Shown: positions 19,842-31,574 of the stretch, piece after piece
Layout: each line of letters begins with the position of its first letter
Position numbering within the stretch: the stretch's first letter is position 1
Assembly (NCBI GenBank): GCA_016110215.1
Contig: JADWQD010000011.1
Coordinates: forward strand, 372,001 to 436,000
Direction: 5' to 3'
From: Capronia americana
Taxonomy: Eukaryota > Ascomycota > Eurotiomycetes > Chaetothyriales > Herpotrichiellaceae
DNA: 64,000 nt
The notes under the pieces: model-generated
Told to the model about the DNA's origin: nothing
The model's database searches: none
The model's input: only the letters and a program-made list of their open reading frames with translations
Program-made: the position numbers and the translations under genes

Positions 19842-22807
19842 CTAGAAGAACGAAAGAACCAGCTTCGCCAACATTGCTATCACATACATACCCATCAGTT
19901 CCTGCTTCGGAAACAGAGGTAGCCAATACAGCGTGATCACCACCACTCCTGACCAACTTTCGGCTAGAAAACTAAAAGAGAAAACAAAGGAGCACCACCA
20001 TTTCATCAAAGTTCTGAAAGGGATCGGTGGTTCCCAGTTCGACAGCTTCCAAAACCACTTCCATGGTCCGCTAGGGTCCCAATCCGGCTGGTATGTTGCC
20101 ATCCATGCCCGGTGCACGAACGCATTCAAGGCTCTCTCCACCCATTGAAGTTTCTTGAAATTGTACAAGCCGTAAAAGACGTAGAAGAGCGTGCTCATAC
20201 CGTTCTCGTCGCCCCAGATCGCTCTGATCAAGTAGCGCTCTCCCAGATTGATTGTGCCGCAAATGGCCTGACCGATGACTATCAGCCTGTCCGAATTTTG
20301 TTCTTGATTTTGAGGACGCGAAATGGTCAAGTCTTGTGCCTCGTAACTGCGCTCAATGATGAAGTCGCCGTCCAGACTGACTGCACCACATTCGTGCTTT
20401 GGGTTCTGTTCTGAGTCATCGATCTCGGTTAGGCGCAGAGGGCAGTCGAAATGGAGGAAGTACTTGTTGCCCACAACTCGATTGACGACAAATAGTGCTC
20501 CTCGTTCGGGTGGTTCGTTGTCGACTACAATGCACCATACACTTGTTGGAGCAGCAGGTTGCTTGTCATTCGATCTCTGCAGTACCTTAACATTGTACTT
20601 GCGGCTTTTTGCGACCTTCTGATCCGGTAGCAGGAGCCGGAAGCAATCCGATCGATGGGCTGATGATAGCAAATAGAACTTGAGAGCTTGAGCGCCTTTT
20701 CTGGTCTTGAAGGTGAAACCTGCTGAACCAAGCTTGAGAGTGTGCTTGCCGTTGAACCACTCGGGAGCTATCTCACGTGGTATCCAAGCGTCCACAGTAC
20801 ACCGACCCAGTCTGGCGCAATCAGAAAAGAGAAGTTCGGTCGGGAGTGACTCGAGACCATAGAAGAGTTGCTTCATCCTTGTATCAATGGTTTTACTTTG
20901 TGATATGGCATTCGCATTCATGCACGACATATTCATCAAAATCAGTGAAATATCTTCAGCCTCAGTTGTCGTTCTAGATTGGAGGAGAGAATGAGCTTTG
21001 ACAAATCTTGCTGCTCTGTCAGCCTGCCTGGCATTAGTCAAAGGCACTTCTCTTTAGAATCGAACAGACCACTAACCGACGTTCGCGCGTAATCTCTGTA
21101 ATCTTCGACATTCAAAGACTCGTTCATATGTGTAAAGAGTTGATGCCGCACCGACTCACGGAATGGATCAGATTCATCTTGCAGGCGCTTACTGACCTCG
21201 GTGTTAGGTTTGCTCCTACGCAGAGCCAGACCGCGAGCTGATCGCCTGAAGTCCTTCGGGATCATAGTCACGAGATCTTCACAGAAGCCACCAAAACCAT
21301 CATCGTGGTGCGGCCATAGCAACTTGAGGTATGCTAGCGATCCGTGGAGAGGGAAGACAATTGTCCCTGACAAGATGCCCTCCTGCAGAGTCCAAGCTCT
21401 GCCCATCCAGTTTGAAGCATATATATTTGCCACAACATCCAGCAGGTTTTCGTCTTGAGGGCCGTAGTAGGTCGGACGTCCACCATGCGCAAGGGAAGCC
21501 GGGCGTCGGCCAGCGTCCAATGCCTGTAGCCCCTTATCAAAGACGAAGGTGTGGGATGCCGCAGCGTAAATAAAGTTCATTGACTCGATGGCTTTGCTTC
21601 GAAGGTCGGCGTGTTCAGTAGCTTGAGGTATACAGAAGCTGTCCAACCAGAAATATTCGTATGTGCAACTCGGCGGTGCGATCTCGTCCGGCTGAGAAGA
21701 CCGCCAATTTGCGACCCATTCGCGCAATCCCCAGTGATCCATGGAGGTAGGCAAACTCGAAAGAACTTCTCCAAGGTATCCGACTTGACATTTGGGTAAG
21801 CAGTTCTGAACAGATCCGAATTGTTGATCCGCCCAGACGTGAGATATTGCGATAAATCGGGACGATGGCGTATAAGGGACCACCTCGAGCTCAGTTTTGC
21901 CAAGCGGTGACCGTGTTATCCTGACCAAAGGAATCCCACCGGAAGCCACGATGGTATTCACCCTATCGACTGGGGCGACGACATCTTCACAAAGACATTC
22001 ATCAGTGCGGTGGAGAGGTTTAGACAACTTGCTAGTAGCAAGACATCTCTCACGACTGCAGCTCGAGTGATCTTCCGCTTTGATGCGAGGTGGCTTGAGT
22101 GACGATAGGAAGTAAAATGCTGGGTAAGACATTGGAGATACATCCAGGAAGTTCAGCCTCTTTTCGCACCACCCGTTCTTGACCATTCTGCGTTTGAGTA
22201 GCATTGTTGATGCTGAGCTTGTGTGCGTCTGGGTGACCTTGAGTGTACTAGAATCAAGCACACACGCCACAAGATATAACAGCATGTGTCCTGAGAGGAG
22301 AATTTCTGTAAGCTGATCGTCGTCCTGACCATTCGCCAGAATATCGAGGAAGGTGATGAATATCAGTGCGCTGTTGTAGATGTCTTTTAGCTGAGCCCTC
22401 TTGGCTTCGAATTCCGCAGCAGTGAGGTTGTCATCCAGTTCATCCCATCGAGCCTTAAGCTCCCGCCAGTACCACGCAGGAATGCGAAGATCAATGGAAA
22501 GATGAGATCCATCAAGGTCAGCGCCTGCGAATTCCTCATGTCTGACGTTTCGACCTAGCGCTTCAGATGCTACGCCGAAGAACAGGCATAATTGAATGGC
22601 TGGACCTAGCGACTGGCTTAGAGACGAACTAGTGCTCTCCTGCCCATCAGATTCGGCAGCTTTAATCTTTTGTGTTTCTGCGTCAAGCGTCCTCAGGAAA
22701 AAGTCCGAGAAATTAGTATGTCTCGTTATTGAGTATTGGGTTCGCGCTATCAGGGGTAGTCGAATCGATTTCACATTTGTATCTCGTGGATACGGGAAGC
22801 AAAACAT
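19842..22807 (-). CDS. HET-domain protein with membrane-spanning C-terminus
   Basis: Two exons, 22807-21077 and 21023-19842, joined across a 53 bp intron (GTTAGT...GGCAG) in phase 0, giving 970 residues. The downstream frame begins only with a GTG inside the intron, which argues against a separate gene. The HET signature blocks are present in order: RFIAISHVWADQQFG (316-330), FWLDSFCIPQ (386-395), an AAASHTFVFD strand (about 415-424) and GRAWTLQEG (469-477). A Cys-rich segment lies at about 250-283. The last 60 residues contain two hydrophobic helices, so the C-terminus is probably membrane-bound. Some HET proteins trigger cell death after fusion of unlike strains; for most, including this one, the role is unproven. 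Confidence 0.85.
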
Positions 22808-23962
22808 GTTCAGAGGTCATGAGCATAACAAACAGACATGCGAATGGAAGACGATGACTCCCAGTTTCCGGCCAAGCGAGGCACGAGTGCTTATAATGGT
22901 GCGCCCAGTTCGAGGCAGCGGCTGGAGCAGCGTCCCAGCAGACCAGCCTGGGGGCGTCATGTCTGCCTCCAGGGTTGATGTGGCACGGGAATATGGGAAA
23001 TCCGCTGCTATTTCTGGCTCTGATGAACGCGGAGGTGTGCACAAAAAGTCTTTGGCGCCCGTGTCTTAAAATGCCAAGGTGTTTAAAAGACGCCACATTT
23101 GTATTGTGGTCGGAATAGGCTGTACAACAGTGGGAGCCATCTTGGTATCGAGGGGGGAAACGTCTTCAGCGGCGGCAAAAACGCCAAATTCGGCCGGGAA
23201 ACTTCTCCGCAACCTGCGGTGTGTACTACAGTAAGTACCTTATGGTCTATCCTTAAAGTCGTCTATTGAAACACGCCAGCTGGCACCTCGCCGCTCTATT
23301 TAGCCAATGCATTTGTGAGTATCCCCTTGTTTTCCTGTGGAGAGGCCATCCATCCTCTGAAAAGCATCGAGTTGGCCCCAGGTTTCCTTTGACGACTCCA
23401 AGGAATGACCATCGTAATACTGTGAATCTTGGCGGGGAATCCCACCCAAATTACTTCCTGTACGACTCATGATAGGTTAATTAAAAAGTATCAACCCCTT
23501 TCTGATACTCGCATTCCATTGTTGTCGAATGTCCAGGAGAAGTCTCGGGAGCTTGGCGCCAGCTTGGTCGCCAGACTTGAGCAGGACTTTGATGACATAG
23601 TCGAGGCAGCCAAAATAAATACAAAGAAGGGTTGAACGATCTTGACGCGGTACTGTACTCATTTATCAAAAGTGAAGCCGAAGCTAGTGTCCGGTTTTGC
23701 ATATCCTACACGATGCTACATCCACGCCTGCAATGACAGAATGCTCTGTAGGAGGTCCCAGCGGTCAACACTCTCCGTCAACCACTGCGCCTCATAATTC
23801 ACTGATCAAGTGGTCCTGCCTGCTCGCAAGAGTGATGCGTCCGCTAATTCCCAAAGCACGCGTGCCGGTCTTTCGCCGGCGGACCGGTAGGCCCCTCTGG
23901 TCGAGGTTGGTCAGAATTCTAGTGTCGCTTCGTCGGAGGCTGCTTCGATGCCCGTCGTACCT
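22808..23962. other. gap upstream of the HET gene, with a short MED22-like frame
   Basis: 1155 bp. Mostly featureless, but on the plus strand 23463-23635 encodes a helix ending EQDFDDIVEAAKI that resembles the first helix of Mediator subunit 22. No start or second half of that protein is convincing. Confidence 0.4.
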
Positions 23963-26900
23963 CTAACCTTGTCCGTTTTGTTGATAACGGAGTATTGCCT
24001 GTTCTGGCGAGGCACCTGTGCGTCCCGAATCCATGCCTACCGTTCTTTTCCTCGGGATCTTTCGCCGCAAAACTCTCCTCAAAACCACCCTGCGATGCCC
24101 ACGTAAGAGTCTTTTAGCCTGGGCTTCCTTGATCAAGCGCTGATACCCTGAACCGTATAACGTCTGCCCTCCTTGACGGGAATTTCTGGTGCGATCCAAT
24201 TTTACACTTGCTGGAATCGTGGGATGACCGATATACATGTCGCTTACAGTCCGTGAAAGAGAGATATCCTTGCGCATTCGCTGCAGTATCTGCAGCAGTT
24301 TTTGCTCCTTGCATTCAATTCGGCGCTCGAATTCGGCATTCCCCTCCACATCTCGCCTATCATGTCGTCTGATCTCAGTTCTGGAGATCTGCCCTTCGTA
24401 GAGCTCGGCTCGGCGTATGGCCCGGCTCCTCGTACCTTCGGTGGAGGACTTTGTGTCAGTGGCTTCACTTGTGAGTGCAGCCTCTAGGCCGACTACATCC
24501 GTGTCGGGCACATGATCCGCTGGTGATTTGCTGCCCAGGACTCCAGAGCGGTCTGGTGTTGTGTGTAGGCGAGGACGTCTGGGTGGTAGAATCCTCATCT
24601 TCCTATCGCGCAGGAGGAGCCCTTGAACACGATCCTTGAGATAAGGCATGCGACGAATGTAACGGCACGTCAGGGGTGCTTTCCTCCACATACTTAAGTA
24701 CGTGCTATTTTCACCCTCAGCTGCAAGTCTGTTGGCTTTGAGCAAGCCGCTGGCAAGATGGACAGCAGTGTAGTAGGTTGGCATTAGCTGGTCAGGGTTT
24801 CGCTTCTCGATGGTCTTGCGACGTACGGGGACTGAAGGGATATCCTCTGACGCCTGGGGAGGGAGCCATTTGCCACGTTGCAGGACTGGCCATGGTGGAA
24901 TATGGGCGATCATCTTCCTCTCAAACAGTTTGTAAGCCAGCAGCCAATGTTCCGGGTCGTCAGACCTCGTCAAGGTCTGAATATACATGTTCCAGTTCTT
25001 ACTCGTCAACGCAAATCCTACTTTCTCCATCTTAGTCACGAGAGCTATAGCAGAGTTCTGGAGCTGCCGCACAGCCAATGTGTCCAAGTAACGGCTCAGA
25101 GGCGCCTCGAGGAGGTGTCTTTGCGAGTAAAGAATTGCGAGGCCAGGTTCGTCCAATGGAAAAGCATTGGAGGCGCTATCTGGGATCATGGAGCCAAATG
25201 TAAAGTTCTCGCTTGGGACCAGTCCAGCTTCTGGCAGTCCCACAGGCTGTATTGGCAGGGATGCTGGGCCTTCCTGAACGTGCGTGTTGTCGTCCTTTGT
25301 TTCGGGTGATGGTTTCTCTTCGCGTATGCCAGTGTGCTTTGCTAGTTGGATGCCTCGCTCAAGAATGTGTCTCCAAATTGCATCAACACGATCCCACGCA
25401 TGCTTTCCAGCTTGCACGGACAAGTGCGCACACAGCAGCGGGATTGACATGGAAGCACTGCTGTTTAGTTGCAAGTAGGGTGATTGATGCAGGTTCTCGA
25501 ATCGCTGGATAAGCTGTTCCGCCCGTTTGACTTGGCCCTTACTCATGAGAAGGTCAACAAAGTACTCTATATAGAGCGATGGTACGGCGTCGATGCCGCG
25601 CCGGCGGCGGAGCCCAGGCTGTGGTTGACGATCCGCTCGGTCTTCCGTCGATAGTCCATGAAGAATCTCTTCCAGGTATTGGGCAGCGAACTTGGGTCGC
25701 TCATTCTCGATAGGATTCCGGCCAGCTTGCAGATGGAGCATGGCAAGACGAGGGCTGGCTCCCAGACGGGGAAACCTCTCAACCAGTTCTTGATAGATGA
25801 CATTGGCCATATCCCTATCACCTTCTTGTGCAAAGCCATGCAGGATGATGGCATAATGAAATGATGTCGCGGCAAGTGTTTGGCTCATATTCAGGGTCCT
25901 CAGGATTTGCATAGCATCCCGGGTCTTTCCGAGGACCACAAGAGCAGTCATGAATGCGGCATGCGTCATGGCGTCAGAATCAACACCGAGTGCAGTCATC
26001 CGCTGCTGGACACGGAGCATGCTCTTGGAATCCGCCAAGAAAGCATAGTGCCTCAGTAGATAGTTCCACATTGTGGTAGGTGTTCCTCGAAGAGTAGCAA
26101 ATGTGGCTGCCGCTGCAAGCCTCTCCGCAGCATCTGCTTGATCATTGAGACAATACGATTGGACCAAACCAGTGATGAGAGCATATGAGCCCTTGACTTG
26201 GTGTTTTTGAGCTTTCTCAAGGATATCGAGAACAGCGTGGGTATCGCCATTTCTTGCGAAGACGCCTATCAAGGTCGTGAATGTGTACACGTCTGGAGTG
26301 ACTCCTTCGGCCCGCATCGTATCCAAAACGTTCAAGGCCTGGTCAGGGTGGGGAGACCTTGCGTGAGCATAGATGAGAATGTTCCAGGCATACGCTGTTG
26401 ATTCCACTCCATAATCTCTCATGGTCTGGAACTCTCGTTGTGTGGCTGAAACATCACCAAGACGTGCATAGACGTACAAAAGTGGTGTGTAGAACGCAGG
26501 CTCTGTGGGACGCCCATGTGCTTGAGAAAGTCGCAGGAACACCTCTTGCACGCCGTCAATATCGCCTTGAGCAGCAAGCGCGGATAGTACCTTCTGGTAG
26601 CTCATCTTGTCCGCCACGCCATGAAACTTTGCGAATTCATCTAGGTAATAAATATACGTCTGAGCGGACGCTCCTTGCTCGGTATGAATGGACAGGAGGG
26701 AGCCGTAGGTGCTGGGACTTGGGGAAATTTCCGGCAAGTCTGATCGAAGATTGGTGTACACCGCATCGGCTAGTGGACCTTTGTCAGGCCTAATGGTGGA
26801 TTTGTTAATGGTGTTGATAGCGCTCAGGTAGAGCGAGGGCACAGCGCGGCGCAAATCGTACGAAATGTCAAATAGATTTTGCAGCCCTTGTGGCGTAATG

Positions 26901-28039
26901 ATGCTCATAAGCTGCCCATTTCGGACCAAAGCGGCCAGGAGTTCGTTGAAAAGTGTGTGCAGCGTCCCTGAGTGTTGCATGATGACCGGCGCCCGTTCAC
27001 GCAGCTTGAATCCTAAATGGTGCAGTGCAAGTGGTAAATCCCGATAGTTGCCTACTTCCTTCACAAGAGCAACGCGAGTTGGTGATGTTTGATTGAATCG
27101 AAACGACGTCCATCTGAAAGACGTATTCCATACTGTGTTAGCGGTATTCCAAAGCTGGTTTGAAACGGCATGAAGTAACAGGAACACACTACAACCCTGG
27201 TGCAGGTCGCGCTGTGTGGCTCGGTCATTGATAGCAAGAGCAACGCGGTAGTTGTCCACTTTCACAGCCACTCGAACAGCGCGCTCATAGTCCCCACGCC
27301 CTCTGCTCTCATCGTCGACGAGTCTGAAAGCGCGCAAAGCGCGCGTTTGATCCAATTTCCTGCCGGACTTCGCGAAAAGATGGAAGATATCAGTGGCGTA
27401 TGGTCGTTGGTCTGGGACCTGATTGAATAATGTCCAAGCACGATCGAGAACCTCGCCCGTTGATGTCGACTTCGGCTCCCGGGTTCCATCAATTATTTCG
27501 CGCAGCTGCCGCTCTTCCAGACTGGAACAACTGGAGGAGTATGCCTCGGATACTTCGCGTCTTGTATTTGCCGTTGCCAGTTGATTACTATTTCTCCCAG
27601 AGGGATCTTGAGCCGCGTCTATCGCCATCACAGAGCTTCCAGCCAGCAAGGACGCATCGTTCTCAGCAATGAGAGCGGCATTGGCATTTTGGGTGAAGGT
27701 GCTCGATCTGCTATAGGTTCGTGACGAAGGTGAGGAGGGAGCTTTCGAGCTTCGATTACGTTTCGGAGCTCGAGAGTGAAATTGGGAGGAGCGTTCGTCG
27801 GGCCTAACTAGTCGGGATGGTCGAGGGCAAAGCAGTGAAGACTCGAGGACGGTCTCGTGATGGCGTGAAGCCCGGATTCGTTCGAGATATAGTGGCCACC
27901 AACGAGGAACGTCCAGATGATTTCCTCCATTTCTCCAGAACGAAGGACCAAGTGCGCGCCGCGTCCGAACAGGAGGTTCAATGCGTCGAAGGAATAGTTG
28001 AGAAGCTGGCTCAATGCATGCGGCGGTCCGCTCTAGCAT
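23963..28039 (-). CDS. large pentatricopeptide-repeat protein, Cya5/Pet309-like, mitochondrial
   Basis: Single exon of 1358 residues. The N-terminus (MLERTAACIEPASQLFLRR, then Arg-rich and nearly free of acid) looks like a mitochondrial presequence. PPR units are clear in about residues 440-760: TPLLYVYARLGDVSATQREF, then NILIYAHARSPHPDQALNVL and TFTTLIGVFARNGDTHAVLD, each a helix pair of about 35 residues. The C-terminus is basic. Fungal proteins of this kind (Neurospora cya-5, yeast Pet309) act on the COX1 mRNA in mitochondria. The start and overall build resemble the filamentous-fungal Cya5 group, but RNA target and orthology are inferred. It diverges from SRP68 across 327 bp. Confidence 0.85.
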   Translation of the reverse strand: MLERTAACIEPASQLFLRRIEPPVRTRRALGPSFWRNGGNHLDVPRWWPLYLERIRASRHHETVLESSLLCPRPSRLVRPDERSSQFHSRAPKRNRSSKAPSSPSSRTYSRSSTFTQNANAALIAENDASLLAGSSVMAIDAAQDPSGRNSNQLATANTRREVSEAYSSSCSSLEERQLREIIDGTREPKSTSTGEVLDRAWTLFNQVPDQRPYATDIFHLFAKSGRKLDQTRALRAFRLVDDESRGRGDYERAVRVAVKVDNYRVALAINDRATQRDLHQGCSVFLLLHAVSNQLWNTANTVWNTSFRWTSFRFNQTSPTRVALVKEVGNYRDLPLALHHLGFKLRERAPVIMQHSGTLHTLFNELLAALVRNGQLMSIITPQGLQNLFDISYDLRRAVPSLYLSAINTINKSTIRPDKGPLADAVYTNLRSDLPEISPSPSTYGSLLSIHTEQGASAQTYIYYLDEFAKFHGVADKMSYQKVLSALAAQGDIDGVQEVFLRLSQAHGRPTEPAFYTPLLYVYARLGDVSATQREFQTMRDYGVESTAYAWNILIYAHARSPHPDQALNVLDTMRAEGVTPDVYTFTTLIGVFARNGDTHAVLDILEKAQKHQVKGSYALITGLVQSYCLNDQADAAERLAAAATFATLRGTPTTMWNYLLRHYAFLADSKSMLRVQQRMTALGVDSDAMTHAAFMTALVVLGKTRDAMQILRTLNMSQTLAATSFHYAIILHGFAQEGDRDMANVIYQELVERFPRLGASPRLAMLHLQAGRNPIENERPKFAAQYLEEILHGLSTEDRADRQPQPGLRRRRGIDAVPSLYIEYFVDLLMSKGQVKRAEQLIQRFENLHQSPYLQLNSSASMSIPLLCAHLSVQAGKHAWDRVDAIWRHILERGIQLAKHTGIREEKPSPETKDDNTHVQEGPASLPIQPVGLPEAGLVPSENFTFGSMIPDSASNAFPLDEPGLAILYSQRHLLEAPLSRYLDTLAVRQLQNSAIALVTKMEKVGFALTSKNWNMYIQTLTRSDDPEHWLLAYKLFERKMIAHIPPWPVLQRGKWLPPQASEDIPSVPVRRKTIEKRNPDQLMPTYYTAVHLASGLLKANRLAAEGENSTYLSMWRKAPLTCRYIRRMPYLKDRVQGLLLRDRKMRILPPRRPRLHTTPDRSGVLGSKSPADHVPDTDVVGLEAALTSEATDTKSSTEGTRSRAIRRAELYEGQISRTEIRRHDRRDVEGNAEFERRIECKEQKLLQILQRMRKDISLSRTVSDMYIGHPTIPASVKLDRTRNSRQGGQTLYGSGYQRLIKEAQAKRLLRGHRRVVLRRVLRRKIPRKRTVGMDSGRTGASPEQAILRYQQNGQG

Positions 28040-28366
28040 GCCACGATTGCGTTGACGGAAGGCAGAGTGTTGAGAGGGATGGGAGATGACGGCGAGTGTA
28101 TCTACTGTATTTGAAGTGACATGAAAAGCAGACTAGGCGAGACGCAACTATACAAAATGAGTCGAGGGAAGGTGGAAGTAGGTCGAAAGCGAGGATCAGG
28201 TGAGAGAAAAGTGAAGCAGAGACATCGATGACCCAAACATTTTCCAAGTTGCCTGCGCTCCAAGTCCCTGCGCTTGCCCCACAATCACACTCACACTCAA
28301 CTATCACAATCAACGGAATATTCTATACGCTCTCACAGCCAAGGCTGGGTTGGTTGAGCTGTGAAC
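28040..28366. promoter_or_regulatory. compact bidirectional promoter, PPR / SRP68
   Basis: 327 bp between the start codons of the PPR gene (-) and SRP68 (+), the tightest head-to-head gap in the window. A CACACTCACACTC-like run sits near 28286. Confidence 0.6.
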
Positions 28367-30345
28367 ATGAATATCACCACCTCGCTCGTCTCAGAGCGCG
28401 ACAAGGCCCTCCTTGGAGGGGACTACAATGCCTATCATGCCCAAGCAACTCGCAAAATCCAGAATCTGCGACGTCGGCTCGGTGCCGCAACTCGAGGCAG
28501 AAAATACACCCCGAAAGCTCCAGTGACAGCACAAAATGTCTCCAAGAATGCAGAGTAAGTCTCTCACTGGGAAGGTGCGGAATAGCACTGACTTGTCCGA
28601 GATGGGTGCAACTGCTCCTTGCCAGTTCTGAGCGAGCATGGGCTTCTGCCATGGCCATGAAGTCGGCACAATCAGCCGAAAATACCCAGAAGCCCATGCC
28701 CGGCTCCACGAAACGTCAGATTGCTTCACGGCTGCGAAGAGCAATAACTCATGCCGACAACTTGATCAACATCCTCCAAGACCGCAGCACAACCGGAGCA
28801 AAAGCGCTGGATGACCTAGAAGCACGGGCATACTATTTTATGTTGAAAGGCAGCCTGGACTTCGAAAAGGGGAGATGGCGAGCATGCATTCAGAACTATT
28901 CTGTCTCTCAGGTTGTATACACAACGCTGGCCCGGTCGTCAAAGATAGACGCGTACAAGGATTTGTTGTCGGGTATCGTGGACCCCAGCATCCGATATGC
29001 GGCGTACCAGTTGAAGATGCCCCGCACCAAAGCCCTCAATGAGATTGTTGTCGAGAGCTTTCCTCAATCTGAGACCAGCGTGAGGCAGGAGATCGAGCAG
29101 ATCGATCCACAGGCATTTTCGACGGCAGCAGAAGCAGCACCAACCAAGGGTGGTCCCAAGGAGATTCCCTCTGCGCTCTCCTGGAGAAGTCGGAAAGTGA
29201 AGCTGGAAGACGCCAATATCTCCCAAGCCTTAGGCCTGTCCAAGGAAAAAGAAGAAGAGCTGGCTTCATCGTTCAAGTCGTTCCAAGACGGCTCATTGAG
29301 TGCCAAAGACTTTGCCACCGCCTATGAAGAAGTCATCACTGCCCGCCAGGATGCCGCAGATGCCACAAAGACCGCCATCGATGAGCTCGTCGCCGAAGGT
29401 GTTGACACCGGGGACGCGCGCATGCAATCATTGCAAATCACTCGCACCGCCGTCAATTACGCTGTCATTGAATGGCGCATTGGCCGAAATCGAGTGCTCT
29501 GCGGTGCGTCAGATGACGGTCTCGCGTTTGAGAGCGAGAAGCCCAAGCAGCCCCTGAAGCCGCGAAAAGACGGCAAACCCCGTGCTCCTAAGGAAGAAAG
29601 TACCGGTCGGAAGATGTCCAGACTGCGGGAACGCGTGGCACTCTATGACTCCATCTTGCAGAGCCTTGACGCCGTCAAGGAACTCCCCGGCGTCATGGCA
29701 GACACTTCCTTCATGGACGAACTGGACGCAAAGAGGGCATATTTCCGCGCTTTGAAGTGCCTTGCCGTTGGCCGCTCACACGCCATTAGCGACCGCATCC
29801 CCGACGCACTAGCACTATACGTCCGCGCACTCGAGCTGGCCGATACAGCTGCCAGCAAACTCGGCACTTCCACCACTGACATTTCAACACCACCCAGCCT
29901 GCACATCTCAGCCAAACAACTTAACCTCACAGCCTCGACCCTACGGAAACTTGTTCTTCGATACCGCGCCCTCGCGGATCTCAGAAACTCCACCGCCACA
30001 GTCCATGGCCGATCCACGACTCCCGCTGCGGGACCAAAACCGGCACCATTGATAGAACGCCTCTCCCACAATAGCTATATTCCCAACCTCGACCTGACGA
30101 ACCTGGTCAACTATCCGCCAAAATTACGTCCCGTGCCCGTGAAGCCCCTGTTCTTCGACCTAGCCTGGAACTACATCAAATATCCCGGGCAGAAGAGCCC
30201 CGAAGACGACCTCCAGCCTGCGAAGGAAGACGTGCAGATGCACGACGCGGGAACTAGAGCCACCAACGGCGCAGTGTCAGAGACGGACACCCAAGACGAC
30301 CGAAAGACACAGAAGCGCGGCTGGTTCGGGTTTGGTCGCTCGTAA
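28367..30345 (+). CDS. SRP68: signal recognition particle subunit SRP68
   Basis: Two exons, 28367-28554 and 28602-30345, with a 47 bp intron (GTAAGT...CCGAG) that joins KNAE to WVQLLLASSERAWASAMAMK in frame; 643 residues. The N-terminal half carries the helical RNA-binding domain typical of SRP68 (an RDKALLGGDYNAYHAQATRKIQNLRRRL start, then RAYYFMLKGSLDFEKGRWRACIQNYSVSQ). The C-terminal half includes the region that in known SRP68 binds SRP72. SRP68 and SRP72 form a heterodimer on the SRP RNA and help target secretory proteins to the ER. The acidic, Asp-rich tail ends in a basic GWFGFGRS. The ATG at 28367 was chosen because it starts the conserved block. Confidence 0.93.
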
Positions 30346-31574
30346 GGACCTCTGTCAGTGCCCTGGGACTTTTGGATTTAGTAGAGTAGGGGATGCGCCA
30401 TTGAGCCACGATCGGAGACCACAAGGACAGAGATCAGAGGCAACGGTCCACGAACAACCGGTGAGAGGGTGCAAGAGAGGCGTCTATCTTTCACGAGGGC
30501 ATGAGACACGAGAAAACGAATTGAATGGTCGTCGTGTGCCAGTCAGTGTGCAAGCGTGCGGCGTGGAGAGGGCGCCGATAAATAGTGAAGCCACCTATCG
30601 GCCCTGTCCACCCTCCTTACCCTCCCAATCACCATGCTCTCGCTGCTCCAGTCCGCACAGCATAGGGTCAGTTCTCGGTCAAACCATCCGCCCAAGACAC
30701 AAGCGACGTGAATCATGACGCTTTGTCATTTGATGGATCGAGAAACGAAATTAGGCCACGTGCATGAAATGAAGATGAAGCCCTTGGGAAGAGGCACACC
30801 AGAGCTACAGTAGTGTAGCGAGCTATCGAATGTCATCCCGTCTTCATTGTTCCATTGATCCCTTGCAGAATTACGCGTGGTCCCATGCATATACATTAGA
30901 TAGATACAAGTTATACGGGTACATAGATAGGTTGGTAAGTTCCTAAGCTAGGCGGGTTGCTCGTTGTTGATAGGTACATAGGTGATGCGGTTATGGTTCT
31001 CGGTGGCTAAAGAACGCCGTGAAATGCACATAATGCAATGCGTGGCAGGATCCCTGTTCAGCTGAGAATTCGCGTGCCCTGTACATTGGTAGCTCCGGTT
31101 GCCTATTCTGTTCGTGTTGCGAGATGGATGCCGATACGAATGCGTCCCGTGTGCCATGACCGGAATCCATTTCCATAGGCTCTACTACGCGACTAGCCTC
31201 TCTTTCACTCCCGGGGAAGGACCCTCAGTGGTCTCGTCGACACGACTGCGAGTGCAGGTCGGTCTCAGTCTCAGTCTCGCCAAGGCGGCCGCCGCCCTTG
31301 CGAGGCGGATATCGCAAGTACTCGCAAAATCATGTTTGGTTGGATCTGATCCGCCCTTGCTGATACGGAGACCTTGCTTTCTCGTCGGTGTAGCCTCTCA
31401 GTGCGCCTATGTCCGCCAGCGGATTGAAACATTATGCCTGGCACAGAGAAAAGTCGAGACGCGGTTGCGTTGTAAATAAAAGCAGCGACCGCGCCCGCGC
31501 CCAGCACTCCACAGAACGGTCACTAATAAATGCCATCCTGGAGAAAGACATTGGGTGTGAAATTGAGCGTGAGG
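30346..31574. other. convergent gap after SRP68
   Basis: 1229 bp between SRP68 and the small membrane protein. No gene and no clean tandem array; only short GATA-like and TCTCAG runs near 30895 and 31265. Confidence 0.5.

Noticed and set aside
21023..21047. Separate gene start for the second half of the HET protein
   Set aside because: The frame begins at a GTG inside the proposed intron and has no ATG near; the intron joins it cleanly to the HET half.
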